A stretch of 64,000 nt of DNA from Candidatus Bathyarchaeota archaeon (GTDB lineage Archaea; Thermoproteota; Bathyarchaeia; Bathyarchaeales; Bathycorpusculaceae): positions 62,001-126,000 of the forward strand of contig JAOULW010000004.1 of the NCBI GenBank assembly GCA_029881805.1. The letters are read 5' to 3'. Numbering within the stretch: position 1 is the stretch's first letter; each line of letters opens with the position of its first letter. The notes below the pieces were generated by a model. The model was not told the DNA's origin. It did no database searches and saw nothing but the letters and a program-made list of their open reading frames with translations. The translations under genes were made by a program, and so were the position numbers. Positions 16,144-24,700 of this stretch are shown in pieces.

Positions 16144-16836
16144 CTATCGCTCGTAATCATACATAAAAACTGGAGTTTCTATGATAATTCCGTATTTTCG
16201 TCTATGATTAAGCATATACTCAAAAGTTTCGCGATTAGTGCCTTCAGGCATGAGTTCCCTATGGATATACTTGTCTTTCATCAAACCATAATCAAACAGC
16301 CTTAGGGCACCTGGCTTGTGAAGAGCATTCAGCAAAAAAGCCCCAGCTAAAGCATCTCGGGCGTTCTTGAGATTTGCTTTCTGAAGATTAATACCAACGT
16401 CATGTTTTAATTCGTTGTAGAAATCCCACCAATTAGGAGCTGTATTTTCACATTCGAAAGGTTTAACGACTTCTCTATCAGGTATGAACTTGAAAGTAAC
16501 TATACTGGTAGATATACCATATAGGTTGTCAAAAGCCTCCACGCCTGACTCAATTATGCCTTTTCGTTCTTGAGCGCGTCTGAGAATCTCCTCACACTTT
16601 TCGTTTCCCAAGAACTCCGGAAAGCGTGCCATTTCTTTAAAAGCAGAGTCAATATACCCTCCGATACTTAGAATTAGACTAAGAAGTTTGAAGGAGTAAG
16701 TGTCCTCATTTCCTTTCAAGTAGGGAACATATTCCAGAAAATTCTGGAACTGACGCTCCAAATCCAAGTAATACTCCCAAAAGCCACCGTTTTCAAATGT
16801 GGGTTTGAATTTCTCCAAGTTTGTGCTTTCACTCAT
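16144..16836 (-). CDS. Uncharacterised helical protein
   Basis: A 230-residue mostly helical protein. The most distinctive segment is WWDFYNELKHDVGINLQKA (about 144-162), followed by an Ala-rich helix; this YNxxKHD pattern recurs in uncharacterised bacterial and archaeal proteins, some HEPN-like, but a HEPN Rx4-6H motif is not evident. It is the last gene of a three-gene run (zinc ribbon, small RHH-like protein, this gene) with an 8-base overlap to the preceding gene. Function unknown. Confidence 0.55.
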   Translation of the reverse strand: MSESTNLEKFKPTFENGGFWEYYLDLERQFQNFLEYVPYLKGNEDTYSFKLLSLILSIGGYIDSAFKEMARFPEFLGNEKCEEILRRAQERKGIIESGVEAFDNLYGISTSIVTFKFIPDREVVKPFECENTAPNWWDFYNELKHDVGINLQKANLKNARDALAGAFLLNALHKPGALRLFDYGLMKDKYIHRELMPEGTNRETFEYMLNHRRKYGIIIETPVFMYDYER

Positions 16837-17020
16837 GACTCAGCACCTTCCTTTTTTTCTGCTCTTCTACTGCTTTATGCATCAAATCCTTAATGGCTGC
16901 AGCTATCCCGCCTGGATAATGAGGCTGAACAACGTACACGCTAAATTCATGAATCAGCTCTTCTGAAAGGCCGATAATGGTTAGATCAACAGAATCTCCA
17001 ATTCTCCTAATCTTGCTCAT
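16829..17020 (-). CDS. Small RHH-like protein
   Basis: From the ATG at 17020 a 63-residue protein: a strand-forming SVDLTIIGL, then helices ELIHEFSVYVV and GGIAAAIKDLMHKAVEEQKK, compatible with a ribbon-helix-helix DNA-binding fold. An upstream in-frame start at 17080 would add 20 residues that overlap the zinc-ribbon gene and look unrelated. Overlaps the following 230-residue gene by 8 bases, an arrangement that resembles an antitoxin-toxin pair, although the partner has no known toxin motif. Confidence 0.5.
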   Translation of the reverse strand: MSKIRRIGDSVDLTIIGLSEELIHEFSVYVVQPHYPGGIAAAIKDLMHKAVEEQKKRKVLSHE

Positions 17021-17022
17021 GC

Positions 17023-17223
17023 CTAATCCTTCTTTTCTGATTTCTCTGTGTAAAGCTCCGTGTACCCACAGACTTTGCATGAGAAAGCATAGATCTTTCT
17101 CTGTCGCCCTCGAAACCAGAAGCTTTCAGAATCGGAGAATCTGACAGGCATATAACCTCCAGGCCGTATGCAACCCTGCTCCATTTCTCCATCACACTTA
17201 GGACACTTCCTGACTTCATTCAT
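17023..17223 (-). CDS. Zinc-ribbon mini-protein (DUF6487-like)
   Basis: A 66-residue protein with two zinc knuckles, CPKCDGEMEQG at the N-terminus and CKVCGYTELY near the C-terminus, separated by GYMPVRFSDSESFWFRG. This is the layout of the small zinc-ribbon family often annotated DUF6487 in bacteria and archaea. First gene of the 17223-16144 run; its function is unknown. Another overlapping frame on the same strand (to 17007) lacks these features. Confidence 0.65.
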   Translation of the reverse strand: MNEVRKCPKCDGEMEQGCIRPGGYMPVRFSDSESFWFRGRQRKIYAFSCKVCGYTELYTEKSEKKD

Positions 17224-17578
17224 GGCTCATTCATCTTCCTTCTTCTTTCCGTCAACTATTATTAATTCTTTAGCAGAATGGGGCACCTTGACTGGGCATT
17301 TTTGCACTAAAGAGGAAAAGTTACTTACTTACACACCAACTAACAACAACGTAGTCTGTATGAAGATGTATGTATACACACCAACATACAACAACAATAG
17401 AAACTTCATCTTTTTACTTACTAGTAAACAAATACCATGGTTCTTTAACTAAAATATAGTTTAGTTAAAAGCTATTCGTTCCTTAACAAAATCTTCAAAA
17501 GGGGCAAAATTCTATACGTGAAACTAGTTATATAGTATATTGTATATAGAAGGGGCATTAAAAAACAGACAGTTGAAA
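17224..17578. other. Intergenic region with 20-base repeats and AT-rich promoter
   Basis: 355 bases without a gene. It holds two near-identical 20-mers, ACACACCAACTAACAACAAC at 17331-17350 and ACACACCAACATACAACAAC at 17376-17395 (18 of 20 match), similar in style to the CA-rich repeats near the integrase start. Farther right is a TATA-rich stretch (TATATAGTATATTGTATATAG) at about 17530-17550. It could be an origin, a regulator-binding region or recombinase accessory sites. Confidence 0.5.
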
Positions 17579-18328
17579 CTATACCTTTCTGTTGCTTATT
17601 CGTTCTGTCATACTCGGCATTCCTTCAACGTAGTGAACAGCCGTCTCATATCTGGACCAATCAAACCAATCTTTAAGCTCGTGTGGTGTAAAGCCTTGCT
17701 CCGCTAATTCAGTAGCGAGGCTGTGCCTGAACCAGTGCGGATAAGCGTTATGATCTAGGGCCTTCAGTATTTTGTAAGCGTGAACCCGGCTCATTACGCC
17801 TTCTCGCTTGAACTCGTAGCGGTATTCCTTCTTGACTTCATTCGTCTGCTTGTCCTTCACCTTGACTATTTGAGTGTGGGGATAGCTGCGCCCAGGGAAC
17901 AGAGGCATTTCCATTTCGGCGAAGTCTTTAACGTAGTCTATTATCGGTATGGCAAAGGTTCGCTGGGACTTGACGCTTACGCGCTTAACCTTCTCTATTT
18001 GCTTGGCTAGTTCCGTTCTGCTTTTCTTCTTGAGGACCCTGAACCTCACGTAAAGGTATCCCTGCTTAGTGTACAAGTCTCGGCGTTTCAAATCCAACAC
18101 TTCAGAAATGCGTTTGCCGAAAAGGTAGAGTATGCACACTAAAGCCTTAACCATGCCGTAATGAACCGTTATCTCCTCACTATGCTCACGTCCTTCTTTG
18201 TCCTTGCCCTTGTAAAGGACAGGCCTCTTAGAGACTGCTAAAGCGTCAACAAACTCGAGCATACGCCTAACGTCCTGGCTTCTCAAAATATCCTCATGCT
18301 TAGTCTTTACAAACGGCAACTTTTTCAA
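17579..18328 (-). CDS. Second tyrosine recombinase, XerD-like
   Basis: A 249-residue recombinase unrelated in detail to the 472-residue one. It has the catalytic Arg in LFGKRISEVLDL, the HxxR box HWFRHSLATELAEQG, and the C-terminal WSRYETAVHYVEGM with the nucleophile Tyr (HYVE). The second catalytic His position reads LKDWFDWS, i.e. Trp replaces His, as in some active Xer homologues. The N-terminal core-binding domain is very short. It may resolve multimers or be a second integration enzyme. An AT-rich promoter (TACATATGTATATATA) lies upstream at about 18338-18355. Confidence 0.85.
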   Translation of the reverse strand: MKKLPFVKTKHEDILRSQDVRRMLEFVDALAVSKRPVLYKGKDKEGREHSEEITVHYGMVKALVCILYLFGKRISEVLDLKRRDLYTKQGYLYVRFRVLKKKSRTELAKQIEKVKRVSVKSQRTFAIPIIDYVKDFAEMEMPLFPGRSYPHTQIVKVKDKQTNEVKKEYRYEFKREGVMSRVHAYKILKALDHNAYPHWFRHSLATELAEQGFTPHELKDWFDWSRYETAVHYVEGMPSMTERISNRKV

Positions 18329-18875
18329 CGCCTATTCTTTACATATGTATATATACGGCATTTCAACGAAGATTCCGCCCCTTTTAAGTTTTTTGTTAAC
18401 GGGTTCTGTTAACTCTTAGGGTCTTAGACCAGTATATGGATAAACCTTATACGTTGCAACAACAGAGTTTAGGTAGGATATTTGCCCGCAGAACAGACAG
18501 CGTCATTAGCCAAATCTTTTGGTGCGGTAATGACCTTGCCAAAATCAAAGTCATTTCCACTATTCCAACTTCAGCATTGATTAAGCTTTAACTTTGTTTT
18601 CCTCATAAACAGTGTAATTTCACCTTACACTCAGCGCGTCTTCTCTAGGGTAAAGACAATCTGCCTGATTTTATTATTCTATGAAGCAAACCAGGTTTTT
18701 TTTGGCAAAATGATTTACAAAAGCAATAGGAATTTGTACAATAATTTAAATTGATTTGTGTCTATTCCAAACTTGCCTGGCATTTTACTGCGTTTCGCTC
18801 GGGGGTGAGCACCATAAAATTATTCATTTATTATGACGCAATTCTTATTATCTTACGAGTTTTAATCTTACCAGC
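18329..18875. other. Long intergenic region before the PAPS-reductase gene
   Basis: 547 bases. GTTAAC occurs at 18395-18400 and 18408-18413, separated by 7 bases, giving an inverted-repeat operator-like site near the second recombinase promoter. A 32-codon frame from a TTG at 18481, preceded by GGTAGG and a TATA-like TTATAC, could be a mini-gene or decayed remnant. The last 60 bases before 18876 are AT-rich promoter-like sequence. I see no convincing gene or RNA. Confidence 0.4.
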
Positions 18876-20450
18876 ATGGTATCTGAGAAGGCGCCTCGGC
18901 TTGTTCAAATTAGTTGGTGTCCAAACTGCAATGTTCCTGTTTTGAATGAAGGCCCTTGTAAGAACTGCTCGTCTGAAACTAGAAGAATTCCAGTAAATAG
19001 TTCAAGATTGAAACCTGTCTTCTCTGAAGAAAAGAGATTCTACAATCAAATTATTGATAAATCTCTGAGCACTTCTGACGACTTACTTCCTTCAGATGAA
19101 TGTTTCATCTCTTGTGGATCAGTTGTGGTGGATGGACAAAAAGCGTTTCGAATATCATTCACTGAAGGTGAATGGAAGGCAAAGGCATTCGCCAAATACG
19201 TGGTTGGTGACTTAGTAGGTTCAAACCTAGAGGAGGTTCTTAGAGCGAATGAGCATTTGCTTAAAGAAAAAGAAGCTGAAGCTGTAAGTTTTCTGGAGAA
19301 TACATTCGATCAATATGATCTTCCAGCAGTCGTATCGATGAGCGGGGGCAAAGATAGCGTAGTCGCTCTCTCGTTGGCTCTAAAAGTTGACAACAAGATC
19401 CCTGTTGTTTACATGAACACGACTTTGGATTTTCCGGAGACGGTTGATTATATTCATAGATTGTCAAGGGAATGGAAACTCGATCTTAACGAGATTCTTC
19501 CTGAAAAGAATTTTTTTGATTTAGCTAAGGAACTAGGGCCTCCAAGTTCAATGATGCCTTGGTGCTGTCAAACCCAAAAATTCGCCCCCTTCAACAAATA
19601 CTTGAACGCTAATTACCCTAAAGGTATTCTCTCAATTGAAGGATTGAGAAGATTCGAATCCGGGAAGAGAATGAACTATAAAAGGATTTCGCAAAATCGA
19701 GCGATTCCGAGGAAGAAATCTGTTTGTCCAATTCTGAATTGGACATCGCTCGATGTGTGGTTATATATTCTATGGAAAAAGATACCCTTTAACCCTGTTT
19801 ATGAATTTGGATATGACAGGATTGGTTGTTGGGCGTGTCCTCACAAAGGTATGCCATCATTTAGAATGATGGAGCACACTCATCCAAGACTTCTTGGTAA
19901 TTGGAATGAGTTTCTTCTGAGTTATGCTTCTAGCAATGGAAAAGACAAGGAATGGGTTCTGAATGGAAAATGGCGACTCAGACATGAACCATATGAGAAA
20001 GTATTGCTTCATTCGAAGAAACTCTGCGGAGCCGATAATTCTCTACTTTATGAGATAAAGGGTGATTTGAACTTACGCAGAAGCAAGGAATTTATGAAGG
20101 TCTTCGGAGAATCCAGAGGAAATAACAACATTCGTATAATACGAGGACACGATATTCAAATCTCAATTATAGGTAATAGTCTAAGAGTGACTTACACAAA
20201 CAAATTGATGGCAAGGTTATTTGAAAAACAATTAATGAAAGCAACTAACTGTGTCGCATGTGGAGCGTGTGTCGGAGCTTGCGAAGCCTTGAAAATCGAA
20301 GACAAGATCTTAACCATTAATGAAAGAGAATGCACTCACTGCTTAAGATGTACAAGTTCCAAGTACTTGAGAATGAGTTGTGTTGCTCTCAACTACCGGA
20401 AAAAGCGTTTTATCTGGAAAGAAGGGGCAGATCTAGCATCGAACGACTAA
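18876..20450 (+). CDS. PAPS-reductase-family protein with zinc ribbon and ferredoxin domain
   Basis: A 524-residue protein in three parts: N-terminal zinc ribbon (CPNC ... CKNC, about 14-29); an adenine-nucleotide alpha-hydrolase (PP-loop) core with SMSGGKDSVVAL (about 152-163), CCQTQK and CWACPHKGMPS; and a C-terminal [4Fe-4S] ferredoxin module with CVACGACVGACEA and CTHCLRC. The PP-loop family includes PAPS reductase, DndC (DNA phosphorothioation) and BrxP of BREX type 4. Related stand-alone proteins are common in methanogens, so the link to defence rests on context: it ends 6 bases from the convergent HerA gene of the PglZ operon. Confidence 0.85.
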   Translation: MVSEKAPRLVQISWCPNCNVPVLNEGPCKNCSSETRRIPVNSSRLKPVFSEEKRFYNQIIDKSLSTSDDLLPSDECFISCGSVVVDGQKAFRISFTEGEWKAKAFAKYVVGDLVGSNLEEVLRANEHLLKEKEAEAVSFLENTFDQYDLPAVVSMSGGKDSVVALSLALKVDNKIPVVYMNTTLDFPETVDYIHRLSREWKLDLNEILPEKNFFDLAKELGPPSSMMPWCCQTQKFAPFNKYLNANYPKGILSIEGLRRFESGKRMNYKRISQNRAIPRKKSVCPILNWTSLDVWLYILWKKIPFNPVYEFGYDRIGCWACPHKGMPSFRMMEHTHPRLLGNWNEFLLSYASSNGKDKEWVLNGKWRLRHEPYEKVLLHSKKLCGADNSLLYEIKGDLNLRRSKEFMKVFGESRGNNNIRIIRGHDIQISIIGNSLRVTYTNKLMARLFEKQLMKATNCVACGACVGACEALKIEDKILTINERECTHCLRCTSSKYLRMSCVALNYRKKRFIWKEGADLASND

Positions 20451-20456
20451 CCCCTA

Positions 20457-21785
20457 TTATTCTTCCTTCCGCATTTTTCGTAAAACATCCATCACCGATG
20501 TACCACTCATGGCTATCTTCTTGAGAATACTCGACTCAGCCCCTGCATGCCAACTCATTCGGGGTCTTATCGCAATTTGGGATATTGATTCTCTTTTGTC
20601 GTCGAAAAGCAAAGCAGCACCCTTAAGATCTCTGGGCAATTCGTTTAGGCTGTCTTTTACATCAGACTTTAGGTAAGTATGATGTATCTGATTTAGACCA
20701 TCAATATCTGGTTTTGCTGTCACTCTATGGGAAACAAGGATATCGGATTGAGTGATAGCCTCTGAAGAAAGTTTTCCTGGGTTTTGAGTAGCTAAAACAA
20801 TGCTGATGCCAGGATATCTGCCCTCTTTTATTGCGACTTCAAGTGGATAACTTGCAGCTGTCGAATGTGCAGATGGCAGAAATTCATGCGCTTCATCGAT
20901 AAGAATCCAAACCTTGGAGGCGATGTTCGATTCTTCGCTTGTACTTCCACTTATTTCTTTGAACTCTTCTGCTTTCCTTCTTTCTAATCTTATGTCCAGT
21001 ATCTTCTTGGTCAGCAAGCCCGCGACTAGGGCTCGAATGCTCCATTGCTTTGTTCCATGTTTTAACTCAGAAATATCTATGACTGAAATTTGCCCAGGCT
21101 TTAGGAAATCTTCTGCTTTAAATCCTTCTACACTAAAGATTCCCCAATTTTCAGCTGCCCGCAATTTATTTTCAATCGCCCTCATTGTGTTTTCAGCATT
21201 ATAAGGATCAGAATTAACTTCTGTAATGATATCAAAAATATCCCATTTTGAGGTTCGTTCGGTTAATTTGCTAACAGCTTTAGTTATTGCTATTCCCATT
21301 GGCTGATTCTCATCAATTTCGAAGGTCAGACACCAATCTTCAGGGGTAATATCAGACGGATGGAAAGCGAAAGTTTCAACTTCAAACTTGTGCTGCTCCT
21401 TAAGCCCTTTGGGAACAAACACTTTGACGTCAAATGCCTTTGGTTCCATGCCCCACTTTTCAAGCAATTTTTGTTGCTCTGTTCTTCGCGCTGGAAATTT
21501 TAGAGACCAGAAGATTCCCATCGTATCAATTACTATTGTTGCAATTTCCTCGCGAACCTCAGGTGGAGATTCAGCAATTCCCTCCACAATATTTCCTAAA
21601 GTCCATGACTTACCCGTTCCCCTCTTGCCACAGATTAGTATTACATGCGCTTTGTCTACATCCAAGTATATCGAATCTTGACCTTCAGTAAGTAATTTTC
21701 CCAAGAAAATTGATGCTAATTCTCCTACTTCCTCACATTCTCTTCTGTCTCTTCCAACTACCCATGGGATTGTCATTTTCACCAC
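20457..21785 (-). CDS. HerA-like hexameric DNA translocase ATPase (DUF87)
   Basis: A 442-residue ATPase of the HerA/FtsK superfamily. Walker A is ICGKRGTGKSWTLGNI (about 51-66), Walker B VWILIDEAHEFLPSAHS (about 290), followed by the YPGISIVLATQNPGKLSSEA sensor segment and an arginine-rich C-terminal VSHRVTAKPDIDGL. HerA proteins translocate along duplex DNA, often with nucleases such as NurA or Sir2. Here it is the last gene of the PglZ operon, overlapping the giant ATPase gene by 7 bases. Cytosolic; no nuclease domain of its own. Confidence 0.88.
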   Translation of the reverse strand: MVKMTIPWVVGRDRRECEEVGELASIFLGKLLTEGQDSIYLDVDKAHVILICGKRGTGKSWTLGNIVEGIAESPPEVREEIATIVIDTMGIFWSLKFPARRTEQQKLLEKWGMEPKAFDVKVFVPKGLKEQHKFEVETFAFHPSDITPEDWCLTFEIDENQPMGIAITKAVSKLTERTSKWDIFDIITEVNSDPYNAENTMRAIENKLRAAENWGIFSVEGFKAEDFLKPGQISVIDISELKHGTKQWSIRALVAGLLTKKILDIRLERRKAEEFKEISGSTSEESNIASKVWILIDEAHEFLPSAHSTAASYPLEVAIKEGRYPGISIVLATQNPGKLSSEAITQSDILVSHRVTAKPDIDGLNQIHHTYLKSDVKDSLNELPRDLKGAALLFDDKRESISQIAIRPRMSWHAGAESSILKKIAMSGTSVMDVLRKMRKEE

Positions 21786-24700
21786 AACAAACCAAATTTT
21801 TCAACTTCTTTGAGGAATTTTAAAACCTCCTCAGGTTTAAGCTTACGGCCCATTTTTTCACTTGATATTAGAGCTAAGACCGTTTCAAAAATTTCTTTTC
21901 TTTCATGTGCTTCTTTAATTTCTTTCAAAATCGTACTATAAGGCTCTTGTAATCCTTTCGGGATGCTTGCAATGATACTTTTTACATTTTCTTCGTTAAA
22001 TCTAGTGATGTGTTGCATAAAGGCTGTTATATCTTTGATTTGTGTTCCTGGGACTTTTATTTCTAATTGTTGCCATACTCCGTCAATATAACTTTCTGCG
22101 AATAACTCATATTTTTTTGAAAACTGTTCTTCTTTTTCCTTCCAGAAATCTTCCTTAAATCCCACGTTATATACATCACAGAATTTCTTAATGCCAGCAA
22201 TGCTCGTCTTATATTCTACAAATTTGGTTTTTACAAGGTGTTCATGAAGTGTCCTTTTAATTTCACTTTTCGCATCCATGTTCACCGTATGAAGAACAAG
22301 ACACCCATACGATTCATTAATGGTTAGACTTCCAAGAAGAGTGTCTGATTTTTTCTTTATTTCTCTCTTGTCAAGTATGCCAGCATCTCTTCTTGTCATA
22401 ATTTCTCGATACTCATGGTAGATCTTTCTCGCTCCTGTAAGAAATTTCTGATATTCTTCCGTCTTTTTCTTACACACATCTATTTTATTCGTCTCTGAGA
22501 AAATCTCGTCGAGCTTTTCGATTTCCTCTTTGATCATATCAAGTAATTCGAGGCAAACATTGGTCACAGCATCATTGTACTGAATGCCAGCTCTTTTGGC
22601 ATAGTCAACAATACCTTCGCCTCCTTCAACGTATCCTCTAGCTATGTTAAGTGCCTTTGTGACTTTTTCAAGATTCTTTATAGGCTTTAAAAGTTTAATA
22701 TAATCTTCAAAGTTCAAAGACGTTAAGTTTGAGAGTTTTTCTGTCGTGGAAGAAATATTAGGAACCACTGACATTTGTCCCTTAACTACTTCTATCCATT
22801 TAGAAACTCTCTTGGCCTCATCGCTCAGAACATCTTCCATCTTAGACCAAATGTTCATTTCCCATTGTTTCTTTATTTTCACTCTTTCTTCTTTAGTGCA
22901 TCCTTCCGACTCAAACCATGCATCAATAACCTTTTCAAGTCTTTCTTTTATTTTATCTGGCAATGGTAAGAGAGTCTCTTTTTCCATAGTTTGCGTCTGT
23001 TCGTTCCATTCTTCACCATAAGGATTCTTCAGCCATTCATTAAGTGAAGGGTACGCGCAAAGCGCTTCTTTTATCATTCCTAGAGTTTTCATAATTGCGG
23101 TAGATAAGGCATCACACCGTGCATGAGCAGTCAATTTTTGCTTAGTTAAATTGCTCTCTTTCTCTTCCAACATAATTTGCTTAGCTTCATTCACCAAAGC
23201 CTTCTCCATTCTTCGTTCAATTATTTGAGCTATTTTCTGCAAATCCTTTAGCTCACTGCTTTCTAACCTTAACTCGAAACCCTTGTCTGTTAGAAATGCA
23301 ATGGTCTTATCTATTTTTTCAATATCTTTAAGGAAACTTTTAGGGTCGACTATTTCTTTAAGTAGCTTGTAAGTAAATCTATTATCTTCCATCCTTCTCG
23401 CGAGTACAAGAGAGTCTGGGAACATCTTAAAAATTAAAAAAAGCGCAAGATCCACAGTTTCTACTAAGCTTCTGGTTTTCTTAGCCGCGAACTTTTGAAC
23501 ATTGAAACTTAGTAACGTTTCTTCGAGTATTTCCGCTTTGAATGGCTCGCAATTTTCCAAATATGATTGAAAAATATCATTTGCATCTTTCGTTTCATCT
23601 CCCACCATACCAAAGAGTTCTTTAAACTGTTTAGGAACCATTTTCCCGCTCATGGAGACATCGGTTTTTAGATATATCTCGTCGATTTGTTTTCCATGGT
23701 ATCCAAAGAAACCGGTGGTTATTAATCCCGCTGCAATTTTCCTATTTTCATCATCACACTTAATAGCTCCAATTTTCGCTACCTGATCGAGTAAATTTAG
23801 TAAGTCAGTATTATCAACCCATTTTTTCTTCTCGAATATCTGGGGCCAGGATTTTTCATCCCTAATCATTCCAATTGGTAAATCAATCTCCCATACTCGA
23901 TTAAGTACAGACTTTAACAAAGGATCGACGAGCATAGGATTAACTATGATATTTTTCAATGAGTTGAGCGAGAGATCAAGATGTTTGGCTTTAATGTCAT
24001 CAAATTCCTTTCCAAAAAAGCTTGGCATTTTGTCTAGTGCAAGGATGTAATCTATTATTTTTTCTCCTTCGAATCTACTTTCAGCTGGAAACCTTTCTTC
24101 TCCATGTACTGGATAAAGAAAGAGTAAATCCGAGAACTTAATTTTGTCCTCTTCCCATATTATATCATAACCTTCCCTCGCTACTGTATTTTCACTTCCC
24201 AATACCTCTCCATGAATGGCAAAGATTCTTTTCCACTGCATAGGATCAATTTTAGCTCTGGTTACTTCAGACTCTGGTGCTTTTAAACCAAGAAAATCTG
24301 GTAGAGGAGGTCCATAAATGCATAGAATAAGCCCAAACTGTAATTTCTTATTTTTTTGCAGCACCCTTTTAAGCTGAAGAGCATCTGCCTTCAACATGTC
24401 TTCGGAGGGCTTGAAATGTCTATAGTCCCTAAACAACACGACACCCATTATTTTTCTTTCAATAGCACCTCCGGTCATTGGATCAAAAGAAGATGAGACC
24501 GTCCACATATTGTCTTCAACGTATTTCTTCGCTTCCCATCCCCACACTTCAGTTATAATGTAAGGTGCTAGTCTTTTGTTTTCCATTTCCAGCTTTACGG
24601 TAGGACGTTCCCCTCCTACGCTACGAATTACTTCTTTAATTCTATCTATAACCTCTGGCCGAGGAGCAGTTAGTCGAACTTTTTCACCGTAGATTTGAAG

